Origin: Hellea sp. | GTDB taxonomy: Bacteria; Pseudomonadota; Alphaproteobacteria; Caulobacterales; Maricaulaceae | Direction of reading: 5' to 3' | DNA length: 64,000 bases | Assembly: GCA_020629545.1 (NCBI GenBank) | Contig: JAHDDC010000002.1 | Span: forward strand, 101,403 to 165,402 | Shown: positions 53,637 to 62,127 of the stretch, piece by piece | Layout: every line of letters begins with the position of its first letter | How positions within the stretch are numbered: the stretch's first letter is position 1 | Notes under the pieces: model-generated | What the model saw: only the letters and a program-made list of their open reading frames with translations | What the model was told of the DNA's origin: nothing | The model's database searches: none | Program-made: the position numbers and the translations under genes

Positions 53637-55861
53637 GATTTTTGCTCGCTCTTTACGACTGAGAGCTTGGCAGTTTTCGATGGCTTGGGATTGTTTGGTC
53701 GTTTAGACTTTTTTCGCGGGGGAAGTGTTAGTTCTTTGGGAGCATTATAATTTAGGGATTTTCCGCGACCAGAAAGAGACGGATTTTCCATAAAATACTC
53801 ATGGGCCGAAAACGGTTTCGAGGGATCTATTGGGGGCGTGCGCACATATTTCCCGTCCGCGCGAAGTTCCCAGGAGTTTTTCTCATCATTCAAGTTCGCT
53901 ATCATGATTTGTTGCATAACCTGTCGATGGACTGTCGGTGACTCAATTGGAACCAAGGTTTCTACACGCCTGTTCAGATTTCTCGGCATCCAATCCGCAG
54001 ATGACATAAATACTTTAGCCTGTTGATTAGGTAAAACATCGCCATTGCCAAAACAGGCGATCCGGGAATGCTCTAAGAATCTGCCGACGATACTTTTAAC
54101 TCTGATGTTTTCGGATAACCCTTTGACGCCCGGTCTTAAGCAGCAAATACCTCTTACAACTAAATCGATTTGAACCCCAGCTTGCGAAGCTTCATAAAGT
54201 TTTTCGATTATTTGGCGATCGACAAGTGCATTCATTTTAGCCCAAACGGCTCCGGGCTTGCCTTCCTTTACATTCGCGATCTCAATGTCGATAAGTTCTT
54301 CAAGCCGGGCTCTGAGACCGGTTGGCGCAATGACAAGTTTTTCCAGATCCTTGGGTTTGGAATAGGAGGTGACGTAATTGAACAGCTTGCCCACGTCGCG
54401 CCCGAGAGCCGGATCAACGGTAAAGAGAGCCAGGTCTGTGTAAACTTTTGCATTGGCGGCATGGTAATTACCGGTTCCCAAGTGGGTATAGGTCCGCAAG
54501 GTTTTACCTTCGCGCCGAACGACTAAAGAAACTTTGGCGTGGGTTTTGTAATCCACAAAGCCATAAACAACATGTGCCCCGGCGCGTTCCAGATCGCGTG
54601 CCCAGCGCATATTTGATTCTTCATCAAATCTGGCTTTAAGCTCGACGAGAGCGGTGACAGTTTTTCCCCGTTCTGCTGCCTCGATTAAAGCATTGACAAT
54701 TGGACTGTCATCGGAGGTTCGATATAGAGTCTGTTTGATCGCGACTACATTAGGATCGAGCGCCGCTTGTTCGAGGAACTGTATGACAACATCGAATTCC
54801 TCATAGGGGTGATGAACTAGAATATCCTTGGCAGCAATCGCGGCGAAACAATCACCGTCAAAATCACGTATACGTTCGGGAAATCTGGCCTGAAACGGAG
54901 TGAACAAAAGATTTGGCCGGTAATTGGTAATCAAGCAGGTTAGGGCTGCCATTCCGATAAATGCGCTTCCGTCCTGAATATCCTCATGCCAGCACTCAAA
55001 ACCCTCTACAAGAAAGTCTCTTAGTGCGGGCGAAATACCCGTATTCATTTCGAGCCGGATGACCCGACCACGTCGTCGTTTTCTTAGTAAGAATTCGAAG
55101 TGCTCAACGAGATCCTCAGCATCTTCATCGATAGCTATATCACTGTCGCGGGTGATCCTGAAAACCCCGCTATCGAGTATTTTAAACTCTGGAAAAAGAT
55201 CATGTGCCGCATATTGAATGGCTTCTTCGACCGATACATAAATATCAGTTTTGTTCTTCTTATCGTAATGAATATGTAAAAATCTCGGGATGTGATGCGG
55301 AACCGGGATGATCGCGTAGAGCGGATCTGCATGATCACTTCGTGCTAAAGAAACGACAACGCCAAAGCCAAGATTGCTGATAAATGGAAAGGGATGTGCG
55401 GGGTCTATTGCAAGGGGTGACAGCAATGGAAAGACATTGCTTTGATAAAGCGCGAGGAGCTTGTCTTTTTCGCTTTTCTTGAGATCAGTGACAGATTTGA
55501 CTTTTATCTTTTCCTTATAGAGTTCTCGCTTTAGATTATTCCAGCATTTCTCTTGTGCTTTAATAATTTTCCGAACTCGTTTATTTATTTTCTGGAGCTG
55601 TTGCTCGGGCCTAAGTCCATCAAAGCTTCGGTTTGTGATCCCGGCTAATTCCTGCGTGCGTAACCCGGCAACGCGAACCATGTAAAATTCATCCAAATTG
55701 CTGGCAGAAATCGATAGGAACCGAACGCGTTCAAGAAGCGGCACATTCGGATTTTTAGCCTCTTCAAGTACCCGGGAATTGAAAAATAACCACGACAATT
55801 CTCGGTTAAAGTAGTTTCCCGATAGATCGTCATTCACCGTAGAAGTCGTTGGTTCACTCAT
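53633..55861 (-). CDS. ppk1: Polyphosphate kinase 1
   Basis: A 742-residue PPK1 with the N-terminal YFNRELSWLFFNSRVLEEA block, head domain, and two phospholipase-D-like C-terminal domains; the catalytic histidine is in YKTHAKVSLVVRREG and the TYTHLGTGNYH block is complete. It polymerises ATP gamma-phosphate into polyphosphate. The last 30 residues are a lysine- and proline-rich tail (RKKSKRPNNPKPSKTAK) beyond the usual end. First gene of the ppk-ppx pair. Confidence 0.96.
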   Translation of the reverse strand: MSEPTTSTVNDDLSGNYFNRELSWLFFNSRVLEEAKNPNVPLLERVRFLSISASNLDEFYMVRVAGLRTQELAGITNRSFDGLRPEQQLQKINKRVRKIIKAQEKCWNNLKRELYKEKIKVKSVTDLKKSEKDKLLALYQSNVFPLLSPLAIDPAHPFPFISNLGFGVVVSLARSDHADPLYAIIPVPHHIPRFLHIHYDKKNKTDIYVSVEEAIQYAAHDLFPEFKILDSGVFRITRDSDIAIDEDAEDLVEHFEFLLRKRRRGRVIRLEMNTGISPALRDFLVEGFECWHEDIQDGSAFIGMAALTCLITNYRPNLLFTPFQARFPERIRDFDGDCFAAIAAKDILVHHPYEEFDVVIQFLEQAALDPNVVAIKQTLYRTSDDSPIVNALIEAAERGKTVTALVELKARFDEESNMRWARDLERAGAHVVYGFVDYKTHAKVSLVVRREGKTLRTYTHLGTGNYHAANAKVYTDLALFTVDPALGRDVGKLFNYVTSYSKPKDLEKLVIAPTGLRARLEELIDIEIANVKEGKPGAVWAKMNALVDRQIIEKLYEASQAGVQIDLVVRGICCLRPGVKGLSENIRVKSIVGRFLEHSRIACFGNGDVLPNQQAKVFMSSADWMPRNLNRRVETLVPIESPTVHRQVMQQIMIANLNDEKNSWELRADGKYVRTPPIDPSKPFSAHEYFMENPSLSGRGKSLNYNAPKELTLPPRKKSKRPNNPKPSKTAKLSVVKSEQKS

Positions 55862-55920
55862 AATTTATGTGCCGCGATTTTCAAACAGGCCGCGATAGCT
55901 GGCTGTTCGGATTGAAACTA

Positions 55921-56400
55921 TTATGCAGCTGTCGCGCGCGCTTCGTCAATCAGCGTTGTATATAGACTTTCCGAGTTCGGTGCTGTTCTAAGCTTAGCGC
56001 GAACCTCTTCTTTGCGCAAACGCCTGGATATCAGTGACAGAGCGCGAAGATGATCGCTTCCGGCGTGTGACGGCGCAATAATAAACGCTGCCAAATCGAC
56101 AGGGCGCTCATCAATAGCTTCAAACTCGATTGGCGTTTCAAGTCTTGCAACAGCTACAAAAACCCTTTCCAGACCTTCGATTCTGGCATGCGGGAGGGCA
56201 ACACCTGAACCGACGCCAGTGGAGCCTAATCTTTCGCGTTCCATTGCAGCGCCGACGATATCGCGGGTTTTAAGACCGCTATCTGCCAGGCCGTCACTTT
56301 CCAAAAGCATCTTGGTCATTTCTTGAACCAATTGCTTCTTACTTGTAACCTTCAGGTCAATGGCGACGCGATCTCGCGCTATTAAATCTACCAAATCCAT
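55921..56400 (-). CDS. ptsN: Nitrogen PTS EIIA component
   Basis: A 159-residue EIIA(Ntr) with the phosphorylated His71 in GSGVALPHARIEGL and the LGSTGVG loop before it. It belongs to the regulatory nitrogen phosphotransferase chain and modulates potassium, stress and (p)ppGpp responses in proteobacteria. Last gene of rpoN-hpf-ptsN, a classic arrangement; 45 bp after hpf. Confidence 0.95.
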   Translation of the reverse strand: MDLVDLIARDRVAIDLKVTSKKQLVQEMTKMLLESDGLADSGLKTRDIVGAAMERERLGSTGVGSGVALPHARIEGLERVFVAVARLETPIEFEAIDERPVDLAAFIIAPSHAGSDHLRALSLISRRLRKEEVRAKLRTAPNSESLYTTLIDEARATAA

Positions 56401-56445
56401 AAATCATCCGGGGGAGAATGCAATCCTTGAGGCGCGCCCTTACAC

Positions 56446-57015
56446 TTAGTCGAGTTGCGGGTCAATCCATCCTATGTTCCCATCGGATCGCTTGAAAACG
56501 ACGTTGAGCTGACCGTGTTTCGCATTTTTAAAAATAACGACACCGGTATCTGCGAGCCCAAGCTCCAGTGCTGCCATGCCGGGGGTCATGGTTTTAACAC
56601 TTCCCGATTGCTCTGCTATGACGATTGGTTCTGAATTTGTATCTGGTGCTTCATCTTGGTCTGAATCATTGACTGGGTTTTCAAGAATAAACATGGAAAA
56701 CGCCTCTTTCTTTGCAGCGGCATTGTGGTCTTTCAGCCGGCGGGAGTATCTGCGCAGGCGTTTTTCGATGTGTTCTAGGGCCTCATCCGTTGCAGCGTAA
56801 CCATCATGTGCATTACCTTGAGCTTCCATGGTTGCTCCTGATGGAAGATGAACGGAACACAGAGTTCGAAATCCTGTTCCTTCGCGACTAATGGCAACCT
56901 GGGCATCTCCATCCCTATGAATGTATTTGTCCATCATCTCTTCTAGTCGGGCTTTTATTCGGTCCTGTAGGGCGGGTGAAACATCAATGCCTTTTGAAGC
57001 GATTTGGATATTCAT
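56446..57015 (-). CDS. hpf: Ribosome hibernation promoting factor, long form
   Basis: A 189-residue long HPF: N-terminal S30AE domain (IQIASKGIDVSPALQDRIKA, GTGFRTLCSVHLPSG) and a C-terminal dimerisation domain (MTPGMAALELGLADTGVVIF, NVVFKRSDGNIGWIDP). Long HPF dimerises 70S ribosomes to 100S in stationary phase. AAAGGAA precedes the start. Between rpoN (128 bp away) and ptsN. Confidence 0.95.
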   Translation of the reverse strand: MNIQIASKGIDVSPALQDRIKARLEEMMDKYIHRDGDAQVAISREGTGFRTLCSVHLPSGATMEAQGNAHDGYAATDEALEHIEKRLRRYSRRLKDHNAAAKKEAFSMFILENPVNDSDQDEAPDTNSEPIVIAEQSGSVKTMTPGMAALELGLADTGVVIFKNAKHGQLNVVFKRSDGNIGWIDPQLD

Positions 57016-57143
57016 AGGTATTCCTTTTGAGATTTAGGGATACTGATAACATAGCATTTTTTGTCGAATTGACCTAGGACAAAATCTTTTCATTCAAATG
57101 AAATGCTTGGTTTGGTTAAGCAAATTACCAGGTATTGCTAAAA

Positions 57144-58628
57144 TCAGGAGGCGCTATGTTTAAAGATCCGCCGGCGTTCAACAGAGGATGGAATCCCGAG
57201 CGACTCCCGGTATTTGGCTACGGTACGACGGGCAACATCAATGCCTTGCGCCCGCAACATTTGAACGAGCTTATCATCTGACTTGACCGTTTCCTGTGTT
57301 TCTTCCGAAATAAGTATTTTAATTTTGTGCCGAACAGCCTCAGCTGAGAAATCTTCTCCGCCGTCCAGGGAGGAAATCCCAGCGGTAAAGAAATATTTAA
57401 ACTCAAATAGACCTCGCGGCGTGTTCATATATTTATTTGAAGTCACGCGGCTAACTGTGCTCTCGTGCATATCGATGGCTTCGGCTACAGTCTTGAGATT
57501 AAGCGGACGCATGTGATCAATGCCATAAGCAAAGAACATGTCTTGTTGTTTCACAATTTCGGTTGCAACTTTCAAAATCGTCCTGGCACGCTGATCTAGA
57601 GATTTGACGAGCCAGCTTGCATTTTGATGACATTCACTCATGAATGTTCGTGTTTCTTCGTCAGCATTTGGCCCGCAGACTTCCGCGAAATAGCGATTAT
57701 TCACCAATACACGCGGGAGGGTTTCACTATTGAGTTCAACAGCCCACCCACCATTGGCCGTCTCTCGGATGGCAACATCTGGTTCAATCGCTGCGGCAGA
57801 AGAACCGCCATAAACCAAGCCTGGCTTAGGCGCGAGTGATTTTAGAATGGTGATTTTGTCCGAAAGCTTATCTTTAGAAATGTTACAAATTTTCGCTAAT
57901 TTGCTCAGATCGTGCTTGGCTAGGAGTTGCAAATTGTCCAATAGAGCCTGCATTGGCTCGTCGAGAAGATTTTTTTCACGCAGTTGTAGAGAAAGACATT
58001 CGCGTAAATCCCGCGCGCACACGCCAGTGGGTTCAAAGCTCTGAATTTGTGTCAAAACGCTTTGAACACGGGCTTCAGATATACTCAATCTGTCCGCAGC
58101 TTCTGCTACCGATAGCCGTAGATAACCATTGTCATCCACGTGGTCGATCAAATAGGTGGCAATTAAACGTTCAGACTTTTCTTTAATTTCGACCCGTAGC
58201 TGATCAGTCAGGACCTCGCGGAGCGTAACTTCAGCTTCGGCATTTTCTATTGGATTGAACCCGTCACTACCGTTAAAACTTCCGCCGCTGCCAGTTTTGG
58301 ACCAATCTACGCTGCCGCCAACATCTGCGGCGCTGGCTTGCTCGTTGATAACATGGTCAGGCGCATCCAGAGTTTTGGCAGCCATTGTAGGGGCTTCCAT
58401 ATTGACTTCGGAGAACTCTTCTATGATTTCCTTGGCTGCCGCAGCTTCTTCGCGCCGGTTTTCATCACCTGTACCGCGCTCAAGCAGTGGATTACTTTCG
58501 AGTTGCTCTTCGACAAAAGCCGAGAGTTCTATATTAGATAGTTGCAGCAGTTTAATCGCCTGCTGCAATTGCGGTGTCATTACAAGTGATTGCGTCTGCC
58601 GCTGTTGTAACTTTGGCGCGATAGCCAT
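57144..58628 (-). CDS. rpoN: RNA polymerase sigma-54 factor
   Basis: A 494-residue sigma-54: region I (RQTQSLVMTPQLQQAIKLLQ), an acidic region II, the core-binding domain with FEPTGVCARDLRECL, the HTH region and the RpoN box ARRTVAKYRE near the C-terminus. It directs transcription from -24/-12 promoters and needs AAA+ activators. In many alphaproteobacteria lptB lies directly upstream of rpoN; here instead there is a terminator-ended RNA unit and msrB, so rpoN must have its own promoter in the 130 bp after that terminator or depend on read-through. Confidence 0.96.
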   Translation of the reverse strand: MAIAPKLQQRQTQSLVMTPQLQQAIKLLQLSNIELSAFVEEQLESNPLLERGTGDENRREEAAAAKEIIEEFSEVNMEAPTMAAKTLDAPDHVINEQASAADVGGSVDWSKTGSGGSFNGSDGFNPIENAEAEVTLREVLTDQLRVEIKEKSERLIATYLIDHVDDNGYLRLSVAEAADRLSISEARVQSVLTQIQSFEPTGVCARDLRECLSLQLREKNLLDEPMQALLDNLQLLAKHDLSKLAKICNISKDKLSDKITILKSLAPKPGLVYGGSSAAAIEPDVAIRETANGGWAVELNSETLPRVLVNNRYFAEVCGPNADEETRTFMSECHQNASWLVKSLDQRARTILKVATEIVKQQDMFFAYGIDHMRPLNLKTVAEAIDMHESTVSRVTSNKYMNTPRGLFEFKYFFTAGISSLDGGEDFSAEAVRHKIKILISEETQETVKSDDKLVQMLRAQGIDVARRTVAKYRESLGIPSSVERRRIFKHSAS

Positions 58629-58770
58629 AATACCATTAACCCTGATTTTTTTTATTTAGGGTCGATTGGTATCAGGAAACCTTTAAGGTCTGGTTTCTGG
58701 TATGATTTTTGCTTGCCCGAATGAAAACATGGTGAATTTTCGGTTAACGATAGATATATGTTTCCTGACC

Positions 58771-58803
58771 ACAACAAAGGCCGCTCGACAGTATCAAGCG
58801 GCC
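58771..58803 (-). terminator. Rho-independent terminator between the small RNA locus and rpoN
   Basis: On the reverse strand GGCCGCT (58803-58797), an 11-base loop and AGCGGCC (58785-58779) form a perfect 7-bp GC stem followed by TTTGTTG. It ends 143 bp before the rpoN start, so transcripts from upstream should stop or attenuate here. Confidence 0.75.
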
Positions 58804-58918
58804 TCGTTTTGAAGTTTGGGTCCGATCAGCAATTGCTGACTTCTCTGTAGATGTGAACAATTTGCGAAACGCAAAATATTCTAGATACCCAATTTCGATT
58901 TTTACGAAAGTTACTGAT

Positions 58919-58957
58919 CTAACAGCTTCGGGCGGTCCCCTCAAAATAGATAGACAA
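58919..58957 (-). CDS. Possible 12-residue leader peptide
   Basis: A TTG start at 58957 sits 6 bases after GGAGG within AAAGGAGGTG, the best ribosome-binding sequence in the window, and opens MSIYFEGTARSC followed by TAG. It could be a leader peptide coupling translation to transcript folding or termination, or the sequence may be a ribosome-sequestering element with no peptide role. No run of a single amino acid points to classical attenuation. Confidence 0.35.
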   Translation of the reverse strand: MSIYFEGTARSC

Positions 58958-59013
58958 ACTACACCTCCTTTCGTTAACGCGGCCTCACAGCGAGGCGGCT
59001 GGTTGATAGGATG

Positions 59014-59042
59014 TGTATAGCAATTTTTACGCCAAATGCCAA
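59014..59042 (-). promoter_or_regulatory. Overlapping sigma-70-like and sigma-54-like promoter
   Basis: On the reverse strand TTGGCA (59042-59037) and TATACA (59019-59014) are 17 bases apart, a good sigma-70 promoter (5/6 and 4/6). Overlapping it, TTGGCGTAAAAATTGCTA (59035-59018) has GG and GC exactly 10 bases apart and matches the conserved TTGGC and TTGCT parts of the sigma-54 -24/-12 consensus. Both would start an RNA near 59008. Consensus match only. Confidence 0.5.
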
Positions 59043-59072
59043 TGCTGAAGTTTCATGAAATGTCATCAGAGT

Positions 59073-59087
59073 TTAACGAAAACTTAA
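59073..59087. promoter_or_regulatory. Perfect CtrA-type box TTAA-N7-TTAA near the small RNA promoter
   Basis: TTAA (59073-59076), 7 bases, TTAA (59084-59087), each followed by C on the forward strand, fits the CtrA consensus exactly. It lies about 31 bp upstream of the -35 of the leftward promoter and 7 bp after the msrB stop. Cell-cycle control of the RNA upstream of rpoN is inferred. Confidence 0.5.
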
Positions 59088-59093
59088 CGAAGT

Positions 59094-59594
59094 CTAAGCG
59101 GGTATGAAGTCCAGTGCCACGCCATTATTACAGTAGCGTAAACCGGTTGGTCTTGGCCCGTCTGTGAAGACGTGGCCCTGATGACCGCCGCAGCGCGCGC
59201 AATGATACTCGGTTCGTTTCATGAAAAGCTTGCGATCTTCTTTAGTACCGACAGCTCCGTCAATCGTCGTAAAGAAACTTGGCCAGCCTGTTCCAGATTC
59301 GTATTTCATCTCCGACGTGAATAAAGGCAGGGCACATCCCGCGCAGACAAATGTTCCGGCGCGTTTCTCGGCATTCAGAGGAGAGCTCCCCGGACGTTCA
59401 GTGCCTTCTTTGCGGAGAACATAAAATTCCATCTCAGTCAGACGCTGTTCCCAGTCACTTGAGCTTAGATTAGCCCAATCAATATTGGCATCCGTCATTA
59501 TTGTTTCTCCGCTTGGCTTTTGCGCATAAGATTGTGTGCAGGCCACAAGACTAGCGGCCCCAAAGGCTAAAGTAAATTCACGTCGTCCGATCAT
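59094..59594 (-). CDS. msrB: Exported methionine-(R)-sulfoxide reductase B
   Basis: A 166-residue protein from the ATG at 59594, chosen because GGAG lies 6 bases upstream. The leader MIGRREFTLAFGAASLVAC has a twin-arginine motif and a lipobox-like end, so a Tat-exported, possibly lipidated form is likely. The MsrB domain has zinc ligands CAGC and CARC, GTGWPSFF, and the catalytic cysteine in RYCNN. It reduces methionine-R-sulfoxide in oxidised envelope proteins. No membrane electron donor such as MsrQ is nearby. Confidence 0.9.
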   Translation of the reverse strand: MIGRREFTLAFGAASLVACTQSYAQKPSGETIMTDANIDWANLSSSDWEQRLTEMEFYVLRKEGTERPGSSPLNAEKRAGTFVCAGCALPLFTSEMKYESGTGWPSFFTTIDGAVGTKEDRKLFMKRTEYHCARCGGHQGHVFTDGPRPTGLRYCNNGVALDFIPA

Positions 59595-59675
59595 GGTCTT
59601 CTCCATTTTGACCCGCAATATCGTCTCTTTTGGTTACGATATCCAGTGACACCTGGTTCACATTGGTGTGAGAAT

Positions 59676-60665
59676 CTAATTTGGAAATCCATCAAGAAAC
59701 GTGAGTAGGACGTAAGGTAAAGACAGGCAGATCGCCAGTAATAAGCCTGCATTTGCATTGGACTTAAAAATCCGGAGCGCTTTGGGGCCATCGCGCACGT
59801 CTATACGAAGGACTTGCGAAAAAACATGAATCCAAAACGGGATACATATCGCGATGCCCAATAAACCATATCGTTTATTGATCGTATCTTTTGCGCCAAA
59901 TCCGATCTGTTCAGGATAAATTGTATTGAATGCCGCATAAGCAACCAGGCCACAGCCAATCAGATAACTTAGAAAGACCCCAAACTTAATGTGTTTGCCA
60001 AACCGCCGCGCCGTGGATTTGATTCCAACAAAAGCGTCGTCCTCAATGTCCTGACAGGCATAAATCGTATCGTAGCCAATGGTCCAAAATATTAAGCCCG
60101 CATAAAGTAGGCCGATTGATCCATTAATCGACCCGGTCTTGGCCGCATAGGCCACCAAGGCCGCCCAATTAAAAGTCATGCCAAGCCAGACCTGCGGCCA
60201 CCACGTAATGCGTTTCATAAACGGATATGCCGCAACCAATGGAATAGAACATAGCGCAATTATTTGTGCCAGACGCGGCATAGCCAATAATACTAGAAGC
60301 CCAATAAAACACTGTGCAGCCAGCCAGCACCAGGCTTGCTTGAGGGATATCGTGCCTGCCGGAATAGGGCGAAGGGCCGTACGTGCTACCTGAGCGTCTA
60401 GATCTCGGTCAACAATGTCATTAAAAGTGCAGCCTGCGCCTCGCATCGCGACCGCACCGATAAAGATTAGAGCCGCCCACTTTCCGTCACTTAATGTCAG
60501 TCCTTGCGATAAAGATGCAAAAGCTAAAGCGATCCACCCTGGCAACGTCAAAAGCCAATAACCGATCGGTCGGTCAAGCCGCGAAAGCTGGAGGTATGGG
60601 ATCCAGCTCGGTGGCATACGGTAAACCCAATGGTCACTTCGGGCATCTTGGATAGTTTCATTCAT
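59676..60665 (-). CDS. ubiA: 4-hydroxybenzoate polyprenyltransferase
   Basis: A 329-residue integral membrane prenyltransferase with about eight helices. The first Asp-rich motif is NDIVDRDLDAQVART and the second is DTIYACQDIEDD. It attaches the polyprenyl chain to 4-hydroxybenzoate in ubiquinone synthesis. It is divergent from rsmE (129-bp spacer) and 81 bp before msrB on the same strand. Confidence 0.94.
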   Translation of the reverse strand: MNETIQDARSDHWVYRMPPSWIPYLQLSRLDRPIGYWLLTLPGWIALAFASLSQGLTLSDGKWAALIFIGAVAMRGAGCTFNDIVDRDLDAQVARTALRPIPAGTISLKQAWCWLAAQCFIGLLVLLAMPRLAQIIALCSIPLVAAYPFMKRITWWPQVWLGMTFNWAALVAYAAKTGSINGSIGLLYAGLIFWTIGYDTIYACQDIEDDAFVGIKSTARRFGKHIKFGVFLSYLIGCGLVAYAAFNTIYPEQIGFGAKDTINKRYGLLGIAICIPFWIHVFSQVLRIDVRDGPKALRIFKSNANAGLLLAICLSLPYVLLTFLDGFPN

Positions 60666-60794
60666 ATTGCGAATAGATAGACCTGATTGGCCGAGGCCTC
60701 AACCTTTTCGAAATGCTTTTGGTCAGAGCTTTTGACGCATTCGCTACAATGGAAACAATTTCGCATTTTCACCGATTGTGGTTAAAAGGTCGGC

Positions 60795-61529
60795 ATGAGA
60801 GAAAACTATAAACTAACGCGTCTATATCTTGAGGTGCACTTATCGGCCGGAGCCGAGATTAATCTATCCAAGTCGCAGGCCCATTATTTGGTAAGTGTTT
60901 TACGAATGGCTGACGGGGGAACTCTTCGGGTTTTTAACGGGCGCGACGGTGAATGGCGCGCATCCGTGAGCGATGTTTCACGAAAGTCAGCCACTATCAC
61001 GATTGCTGAGCAGCTGCGGCCAGCGCAAAAATCACCTGATATCTGGCTTTGCTTTGCCCCTGTTCGCAAGCATCGTAACAGCTTTATTTTGGAGAAGGCG
61101 ACAGAGCTTGGTGTGTCGGCTTTAAAGCCTGTCACAACAGCGCGAACTCAATTTGGAAAAATGCGGTTGGATAAAATGCACGCTCAAATCATAGAGGCCG
61201 CCGAACAAACTGAGCGGCTCGATATCCCAGAGCTAGACGATACGACCACGCTGAATCAAATGATCAATAGCTGGCCAGAGAATCGGACCTTGATATTTGC
61301 GGATGAAAAAGGAGACGCCGCGCCGGCGCTCGAGGCTATTCAGAATATCAGCGGTCCTGCGGCCTTGTTAATCGGACCAGAAGGCGGCTTTGAAGATGAT
61401 GAACGTACCCATTTACGATCGCAGAGTTATGTCTTACCTGTCTCACTGGGGCCCCGAATTTTACGGGCGGATACGGCGGCAATATCACTTTTAACCCTGT
61501 GGCAAGCGGTGCAAGGCGATTGGAACTGA
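60795..61529 (+). CDS. rsmE: 16S rRNA m3U1498 methyltransferase
   Basis: A 244-residue SPOUT methyltransferase: N-terminal PUA-like domain (KSQAHYLVSVLRMADGGTLRVF shortened) and a C-terminal knot with LLIGPEGGFEDDER and SLGPRILRADTAAI. It methylates N3 of U1498 in 16S rRNA using SAM. The following gene starts 1 bp after its stop, so the two are coupled. Confidence 0.93.
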   Translation: MRENYKLTRLYLEVHLSAGAEINLSKSQAHYLVSVLRMADGGTLRVFNGRDGEWRASVSDVSRKSATITIAEQLRPAQKSPDIWLCFAPVRKHRNSFILEKATELGVSALKPVTTARTQFGKMRLDKMHAQIIEAAEQTERLDIPELDDTTTLNQMINSWPENRTLIFADEKGDAAPALEAIQNISGPAALLIGPEGGFEDDERTHLRSQSYVLPVSLGPRILRADTAAISLLTLWQAVQGDWN

Positions 61530-61530
61530 A

Positions 61531-62127
61531 ATGACACTTAATCTCGATATGGAAAAATCACGGGCGCGGCTGCAGGCGAAAAAAGTAAGAGCTGAGGTGC
61601 ACAAACCTTCAGGGGCGATTGATCTAATCGCGCAATTCCCAGCCCTGGACTTTAGAGGCCTGACAATTGGTGGGTTTTGGCCGATCCAAAGCGAGATCGA
61701 TGTCAGGCCCTTAATGGAGGCGCTAGAAGCGCAGGGGTTTAGTCTGTCACTTCCTTGTACGCCCCGCCCTGGTAAACCATTGACGTTTCGAACCTGGCAT
61801 TATGGTGAGGCGCTTAAAAAAGGTCCACACAATACTCGGGAACCGTTTGCCGATAAACCCGAAGTCTTTCCCGATGTTGTTTTGGTGCCATTGCTGGCCT
61901 TCACAGATAGAGGTGATAGATTGGGTTATGGGGGCGGATTTTATGATCGAACATTGGCGCGGCTTCGGGATCTTAAGGCAAACGGGCTGAATGCGGGAAA
62001 GAATAGTACGGTTTTTGCTTGCGGCGTTGCCTATGCTGCGCAAAAAGCAGAACATCTGCCAATCGGCCCCTATGATGCGCCGTTGTCAGGAATGCTAACG
62101 GATCGATATTTTAGAAAGTTTTCATGA
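61531..62127 (+). CDS. 5-formyltetrahydrofolate cyclo-ligase
   Basis: A 198-residue protein with the family motif DRLGYGGGFYDRTL and the ATP/folate-binding GGFWPIQSEIDVRPL. It converts 5-formyl-THF to 5,10-methenyl-THF with ATP, recycling the inhibitory storage form of folate. It lies between rsmE (1 bp) and ymdB (4-bp overlap), so the three form an operon. It is not next to zapA or a 6S RNA gene as in E. coli. Confidence 0.92.
   Translation: MTLNLDMEKSRARLQAKKVRAEVHKPSGAIDLIAQFPALDFRGLTIGGFWPIQSEIDVRPLMEALEAQGFSLSLPCTPRPGKPLTFRTWHYGEALKKGPHNTREPFADKPEVFPDVVLVPLLAFTDRGDRLGYGGGFYDRTLARLRDLKANGLNAGKNSTVFACGVAYAAQKAEHLPIGPYDAPLSGMLTDRYFRKFS

Larger units (their letters stand above)
58771..59008 (-). 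ncRNA. Candidate structured small RNA or leader upstream of rpoN
   Basis: A predicted transcript of about 240 nt runs from just below the promoter at 59014-59042 to the terminator. It contains a GCCTC/GAGGC hairpin (58982-58996), a near-complete anti-16S sequence AAAGGAGGTG (58971-58962), a TTTGCG/CGCAAA hairpin (58861-58875) and the 14-base palindrome TCAGCAATTGCTGA (58826-58839). The only longer ORF in it (TTG start at 58944) runs through the terminator and lacks a ribosome-binding site, so a non-coding or leader-peptide RNA is more likely. I do not recognise it as 6S, tmRNA or SRP RNA. Inference from signals. Confidence 0.45.

Noticed and set aside
58744..58944. 66-codon reverse-strand ORF between msrB and rpoN
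   Set aside because: It has a TTG start without its own ribosome-binding site, overlaps the 12-codon ORF that has the strong SD, and reads through the terminator stem, so it is probably not coding.
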